Of a stretch of DNA of 64,000 nucleotides, positions 58,871 through 64,000 are shown piece after piece. The translations under genes were made by a program, and so were the position numbers. The stretch spans positions 2,556,001-2,620,000 of the forward strand of contig CM063292.1 in NCBI GenBank assembly GCA_032173965.1. The letters are read 5' to 3'. Numbering within the stretch: position 1 is the first letter of the stretch; every line of letters begins with the position of its first letter. Under the pieces are notes generated by a model. It worked only from the letters and a program-made list of their open reading frames with translations. It made no database searches and was not told where the DNA came from. Source of the stretch: Sitta carolinensis (Eukaryota; Chordata; Aves; Passeriformes; Sittidae).

Positions 58871-59209
58871 AAGAGGGAAAGGATCTCAGTTTGAACGCAG
58901 ACTGAGCACAGCACAGGGAGCTGGTGCCCGAGGATGCTCTCTCCGCCGCAGGGGTTCCTTCCCAGCCCGTGGAGCAGCGGAGCAGAGCATGAGAAGCGGA
59001 GCAGAGCATCCCCAGAGCCCTGGCTCCCGCTGGAAGCTGCCCCTTCCCAGCTTTCAGGGCTGCCTCCAGCCACCCCTCCCAGAGCCCCTGATTTCATTCC
59101 TCTGGCGTAGAAATACTTCTTTCTGCACAAAACGCTAGTTTTGCACCTTGTTAGAGTCCATTAGAGTCCATACCTTTTTTATTTTTTCTTTTTTTCCCCA
59201 GCCTTGATA

Positions 59210-59265
59210 CTGTCGTGCACGTAAAGTCTGGGAGGAATTTTTACAGATGTGTAATAAACACCCTG

Positions 59266-59314
<49 letters not shown>
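59210..59314 (+). other. AATAAA followed by A49 tract, possible retrocopy end
   Basis: AATAAA (59253-59258) lies seven bases before an uninterrupted A49 (59266-59314). The preceding bases (from about 59100) are not recognised. As with the tract at 56757-56808, this resembles a reverse-transcribed mRNA 3' end, but no flanking target-site duplication was found by eye. Confidence 0.35.
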
Positions 59315-59316
<2 letters not shown>

Positions 59317-60379
59317 TTTATGATGGAAAGCTGACACAACCTTAAGTGGATAATTCAATTTTTGCCCTCTTTCTTTGTTCCCTACAGAGGCACTTAGAGC
59401 TACAAAGCCCAGGCACAGCCGGGGCTGCTGCTCCTGGGGCTCCCAGCGCTGTTTTCCAGCGGCTCCTGCCCAGGGACACCCTCACTGTGAGCCAGCAGCG
59501 CTGATAAATCCCAATTTCTGGGGGCTTCCCTCTCTTTATCACACCTCTCTCGCTGCTTGGGATTTGTCTGGATTTTCTTCTAACTAAGTGTTTTTGTTGG
59601 GAAAACTCTCTGAACAGGTCGAGGTCTCTGTGTCCCTTCCTAACAAATCTCGATAAATTGCAGGGTGTGGATTTTTGGGTGCTCTGATTGTAACTAAATT
59701 CTGATTTCCAGCCCCCTGTGTAACTCTGCACCTTCATCGATTTTCTAAATTTTTTTTTTTACTGAAGAAAATCTTTCCAAACTGGTAAAAATTCAAACCC
59801 TCACAAGAGTATTTTTGATAAAGATGGAGAAAAACCAAACAGGGTCAGGGCAAAATGCAGAAATAGAGGGGAAAAAAATTCCCTCCGTGGACCAAAACTC
59901 CCGAGTTTTTGTGGGCAACACTTTGTACCCCCTGGAACTTGCTGGGCTGTTGTTTCCCATTGCATTTCTGGTGGGAATAATGCCATTCAAAAAGGCAAAT
60001 ATGGAGAAATGATGAAAAGGAGAAAGCTGTTTCCTGGGAATCCTGTGGCTGAGCGGGATTTCCTCCCAAACTGGTCAGCAGAAATGAGATTATTTCCATT
60101 ACAGCTGCAAAATTTACTGCTTGAATCCAAATTTCATTGCACTGAAAAATTCCATAGCCTGGGTTTATCCACTCAGTTGATTCTGAGTCTCAAAACTGCA
60201 GCTAAAAATAGCCTGGAGAAATTCCCATCAGAAAAATTACTGTGGTTGATCCAGTCCAAAAATCGATTTATGTTTGTTTAGGGAATGTTTTTATTAAAGA
60301 AGGGCATGATTTGACTTATTTATCCTGGGTTTTTAAAATTTTAATCAACAACTCAAACATTCCCCTGGGTTGAAAAAAC
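59315..60379. other. Unique non-coding sequence
   Basis: No gene is supported. Open frames on both strands overlap and are short. Confidence 0.5.
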
Positions 60380-61563
60380 ATTACAGCAGGAATGTGCAAT
60401 CAGAGCACCCACAAACATGGAATCAGAGCAAAATATGGAATTACAGCATTCACACACATGGAACCACAGCACAATATGGAATTACAGCAGGAATGTGCAA
60501 TCAGGGCACCCACAACCACGGAATCACTGAAATAATATGGAATCATGGCACGAAAATGGAATTGCAGCATTCACAAACATGGAATCACAACATTCACAAA
60601 CATGGAATCACAGAAACAAAATGGAATACAGCACAAAAATGGAATTACAGCATTCACACACATGGAATCACAGCAGAGAATATGGAATTACAGCATTTAC
60701 ATACAGGGAATCCCAGCACAATATGGAATTACAGCATTCATACACATGGAACCACAGCAAAATATGGGATTACAGCAGGAATTTATGATAACATAACACA
60801 CACCTGTGGAATCACGGGGAAAACATGGAATTACAGCACAAATATGTGATCACAGCACACATACACACACATGGAATCATAGCACACACATGGAATTGTA
60901 CAGGAATGTGCAATTGGAACGCTCACAAACATGGAATCGCAGCAAAATATGGAATTGCAGCATTCACACTTATGGAATCAGAGGAAAATATGGAATTACA
61001 GCACTCACACACATGGAATCACAGCACAAAAATGGAATTGCAGCATTCACACTTATAGAATCACAGAAAAAATAATTGGATCAAATGAACGCACAAAATG
61101 GATCACACACACACACTTGGAACCACAGCACAAAAATGGAATCACAGCATTCACACACATGGAACCACAGCACAAAAATGGAATTTGGACAGCACAAATA
61201 TTCCACACCTTATAGAATCACAGAAAAATATGGAATTGCAGTATTCACACACAAGGAATCACAGCAAAATATGGAATCACAGCATTCACACACATGGAAC
61301 CACAGCACAAAAATGGAATTACAGCATTCACACACTTGGAACCACAGCACAGAAATGGAATTACGGCACTCACACACACGGAACCACAGCACAAAAATGG
61401 AATCACAGCACTCACACACATGGAACCACAGCACAAAAATGGAATTACAGCATTCCCAATCATGGAACCACAGCACAAACACGGGATGACAGCAGGGATG
61501 TGCAGTCAGAGCCCCCCACACACACCTGGAATCACATCACACACACGGAATTACAGCGGAATG
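60380..61563 (+). repeat. 42-bp minisatellite, two related half-units
   Basis: About 1.18 kb. The regular unit is a 23-base half beginning GGAATTACAGCATTCAC and a 19-base half GGAACCACAGCACAAAAAT; both share the core GGAAYYACAGCA, so the unit itself arose by duplication of a shorter ancestor. A variant half carrying AGGAATGTGCAAT occurs near 60387, 60489, 60902 and 61494, giving a higher-order pattern of irregular spacing. Because 42 is a multiple of three and units lack stops, all three forward frames and a reverse frame are open. Confidence 0.95.
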
Positions 61564-61904
61564 CGCACACACTCCGCACAGCCAGCGCTCCCAGCACACA
61601 CTCGGGGTCACCTCAGTGCCCCCAGAGCCCCACCCTGGGCACCCTGCAGGGACACCCACCTCTCCCCCTCCCGCAGTCCCCAGACACACAGGCATATTTT
61701 TATTGCAGCTGTCAGGAACATGAAAAACCTTTCTGCCAGCACTCAGCACGGGCAATTTATGAGCCTGCTGTGTTTGAGCGAAGAACGGGGGAGGGGATCA
61801 GAGCAGAAATGATGGGAGACAAAATGCCCCATAAATTGTTCGCCGTGATTTACACTGGAGTCCATTTGCAGCCCATTTTTTTATTTTATTTTTTTGGAGC
61901 CTCT

Positions 61905-61906
<2 letters not shown>
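61564..61906. other. Unique segment beside the minisatellite, candidate element
   Basis: The first 110 bases are GC-richer. Bases 61690-61880 are repeat-free with ATAAATTGTTCGCCGTGATT-like texture and could be a conserved element. No exon is supported. Confidence 0.3.

Positions 61907-61944
<38 letters not shown>
61907..61944 (+). repeat. GA dinucleotide microsatellite
   Basis: About 18 GA units, immediately upstream of the second CpG-rich block. GA arrays are common close to vertebrate promoters, but that is only circumstantial. Confidence 0.95.
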
Positions 61945-61948
<4 letters not shown>

Positions 61949-61949
61949 C

Positions 61950-62420
61950 CTTGCCCCGCTCTCCTTCGCGCCGGGGTCCTGAGCCGGCGCAGCTGGAGGA
62001 AGGCAGCGATCAGAGTTCAGTCGGTGCAGACAGAGCTAAAGTAAACAGCCGTGGTCATTCAGCAGGCAGTTAGCAGCCTCCGGACAGATGAGCGGGGCTC
62101 CGCAGGACCACACACGCCCAGCCCCGCGGACCACACAGCGCCGGCTCCGCACGCAGCTCCTGCCCGGGGACCCCCCACTCCCGCCGGGCTCCGGCAGCCC
62201 CGGGGATCGTTTCCTGCCCTGCTCGCAGGGTGATTAACTCTGTCCCCCTCTTCCCCTCCTCATCCCCTCGCCGGGTGTGCATTCCTCGGCAGGAGACAGA
62301 GTGTACTCCTGGAAAAACGCCACCGCTACTTCCACAGCTCATAAAGTCATCTGCTGACCTTCCCCGCTCGGCCCCGCTCCTGCCTGGCGCTGTCACCTCT
62401 GTGGCTCGCTAAAGAGGTAC
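61950..62420. promoter_or_regulatory. CpG-rich block, candidate promoter
   Basis: GC-rich with frequent CpGs (TTCGCGCCGGGG, GAGCCGGCGCAGC, CCGCGGACC, CAGCGCCGGCTCCGCACGCAG, CTCGCCGGG). It is less extreme but more complex in sequence than the block at 57790-58065, which makes it the better promoter candidate. Short open frames on both strands (62051-62233 and 62070-62396) have no recognisable domain, and a coding start cannot be assigned. Confidence 0.4.
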
Positions 62421-62651
62421 CGAGGAGTTAGCAGCTTCTTTGCCCCTGATTTTTGACCAAAAAGGGCCTTTTCTTGGAGCGATGCTCGGTGCCGAGGTTG
62501 AAAACCTTCTTGACCTTTCCTGGAACTTCACCTTGGCTCGGGAGCCCCTCCCCTGGGCTGGGCTGGGCTGTGTGTGCAGCTAATTCACCTGGAAATTACA
62601 GGTGACCAGCCTGCTCAGGCACGGCACAGCATCCTTCCTCCTTGAGCAGAT
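62421..62651. other. Unique spacer
   Basis: Nothing recognisable; a GGGCTGGGCTGGGCTGTG slip lies near 62555. Confidence 0.5.
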
Positions 62652-62985
62652 GCCAGGAGGAAGGGAGAGCATCCCTGAACCCCAGGATGAAGGGGGAAAT
62701 ATCGCCAAACCCACAGGATGAAGGAGAAATATCCCCAAACACCCAGGAAGAAGGGAGAAATATCCCCAAACACCCAGGATAAAGGGAGACAATCCCTGAG
62801 CCCCCGGGATGAAGGGAGAGCATCCCTGAACCCCAGGATAAAGGGAGAAGTATCCCTGAAACACAGGATAAAGGGAGAAGCATCCCTGAACCCCAGGGTG
62901 AAGGGAGAAATATCCTCAAACCCCCAGGATGAAGGGAGAGCATCCCCAAACTCCAGGATGAAGGGAGAGCATCCCTGAACCCCAC
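62652..62985 (+). repeat. Minisatellite, period 29-31 bp
   Basis: About 11 units of the type GGATGAAGGGAGAGCATCCC followed by TGAACCCCA. Two unit types alternate irregularly, one with GAGCATCCCTGAAC and the other with GAAATATCCCCAAAC. Each unit is partly self-complementary (GGGA...TCCC), so single strands can fold. Open minus-strand frames at 62580-63034 are products of the repeat. Confidence 0.93.
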
Positions 62986-64000
62986 GAGCCGCTGGGCCTC
63001 CTCCTCCTCCATTCCTTGCAGTTTTTGCCATCATTCCCCAAACCCCTTCCCTCCATCCCCACCTGTTCTCACACCACGAGCACCCCCGCAGTTCTTGTCC
63101 TTCCCTGGGATTTGTGGCTCAGAAGCTGCTCCATGTTTTTTGTGCTGGTCCTACTGGGATACCCTGATCTGGAGCCATGGAAGTGTCAACACCAAAAAGC
63201 CCAAAGAGCTCCTGATCCCCACCTGAGCCAGGGTCCCTCCTGGGCGTGCCACAGGGTGAGGCAGCTGCTCCAGCACTGCTGCTCCCGAGTGGCTGAGCAG
63301 AGAGGCGAGCAGGGATTTCCTGCCAGTGGCTGAGGCAGGAGGGAGCTGGAGGTCAGAGGAAGAGGCTCCATCACTCCCAGGTCACCGTTTTGAGTTTCCA
63401 GCTTTCAGCTGGCACGTGGCCCCTTCTGCAGCCCTGCCGAGGGGGGTGAGGATCCCAGCTCTCCTCTTCTGCCATCTCCTCCCAAACTGCACTGCATTCT
63501 CCCTTTCCTCACCCCAAACAAGGCCCTGCATTTCCACCCCCCTTCCAGGAGCACCTCTGGGCTCTCCCCTGAGCCAAGCAGAGCTCCAAGGGAATCTCCC
63601 TGTGCCTCCATCCCCTCCTGCAGCAGCCCCGGAGCTGCAGCCAGGCCAGAGATTATAAACCAGATCAGTGCTGGCTGGAGTGAACTCTGAGAAATCACAT
63701 TTGCCTGTCAGTATCATGTTAAAGCATAACACAGACTCTCATTTTCCCACTCCTTTGGCTCCGAGGGCGTTTTGGTCCCTGCTGAGAAACACGAAGGTCG
63801 TGGCCTTCAGGTTTCCAGATCTGCCCTTACACACCACGGGGAGATCTGACAACAGCCTTATTATTTATGTATCCAGCCAGGGGCTGCCTAATGAAACCCA
63901 GAGATTTTTATTGACACACGTTGGGGCTCTGGGCAGGAGAGAAGCAAATCTGGAGGCTGCTTCCCATAAACACAGTGGCCATTCATGGAGGGTCAGTGCT
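62986..64000. other. Unique non-coding sequence to the window end
   Basis: No gene or recognised repeat is seen. Overlapping frames on both strands at 63326-63732 reflect stop-poor GC-rich composition. Confidence 0.45.

Noticed and set aside
57915..59009. 364-codon minus-strand open frame, Ser/Phe/Leu-rich
   Set aside because: It is the complement of the polypurine satellite joined to the CpG-rich block. Stop codons are rare in this composition, so the frame is open by base content alone.
61098..61982. 294-codon forward frame with 14-residue repeats
   Set aside because: It is translation of the 42-bp minisatellite plus a GA array. All three forward frames are open in the same array, which is not the pattern of a coding gene.
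1..64000. tRNA, rRNA, CRISPR, operon or phage features
   Set aside because: No cloverleaf, direct-repeat/spacer arrays, ribosome-binding sites or phage genes were seen; the vertebrate repeats (CR1, LTR) exclude a prokaryotic origin.

Overview
The window looks like a non-coding stretch of a bird nuclear genome, probably intergenic or deep intronic. The best evidence is about ten 5'-truncated CR1 LINE fragments. Several keep the CR1 3' end with its ATTCTATG-type terminal octamers. There is also one clean solo endogenous-retrovirus LTR bounded by a 5-bp target-site duplication. No Alu, L1 or tRNA-derived SINE is recognisable. A bird is most likely; turtle or crocodilian is possible because they also carry CR1. 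I found no protein-coding gene I can support, and no rRNA, tRNA, CRISPR array or bacterial-type operon. Almost all open frames are chance frames or frames through tandem repeats.

Layout. 1-5 kb is unique sequence with a GC-richer patch near 0.8-1.25 kb and a small tandem duplication. 5-9 kb holds a local duplication: a 110-bp segment occurs twice about 3 kb apart, and a unit of about 310 bp occurs as two adjacent copies (8.47-9.03 kb) plus one copy and a fragment near 6.1-6.46 kb. A GC-rich stretch with paired TAATTA sites and a 16-bp palindrome lies between them. 11-22 kb contains four forward CR1 fragments and the solo LTR (13900-14571), whose U3 keeps inverted CCAAT boxes, a TATA-like box, a polyadenylation signal and an internal direct repeat. 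22-37 kb is mostly unique, with several regulatory-looking stretches, a TTTCCC array and long A/T runs. A minisatellite of about 20-bp monomers fills 37.13-37.97 kb. 40-54 kb has an ATT array, four more CR1 fragments and a 353-codon open frame of doubtful status.

The right-hand 8 kb (56-63 kb) is the most structured part. It is a run of unrelated low-complexity blocks: AT-rich palindromic DNA, a T35 run, a 40-43-bp pyrimidine-rich minisatellite, a CpG-dense block of about 300 bp, about 780 bp of nearly pure purine DNA, an A49 run preceded by AATAAA, a 42-bp minisatellite open in all three forward frames, a GA array, a second CpG-rich block, and a 29-31-bp minisatellite. The two CpG-rich blocks are the best guesses for promoters, but no exon is demonstrable beside either.

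I do not see a coherent new biological system. The items most worth checking are the repeat cluster with its embedded CpG blocks, the ~310-bp repeat family, poly(A) tracts preceded by AATAAA in a lineage whose main LINE does not make poly(A) retrocopies, and the candidate conserved non-coding stretches.
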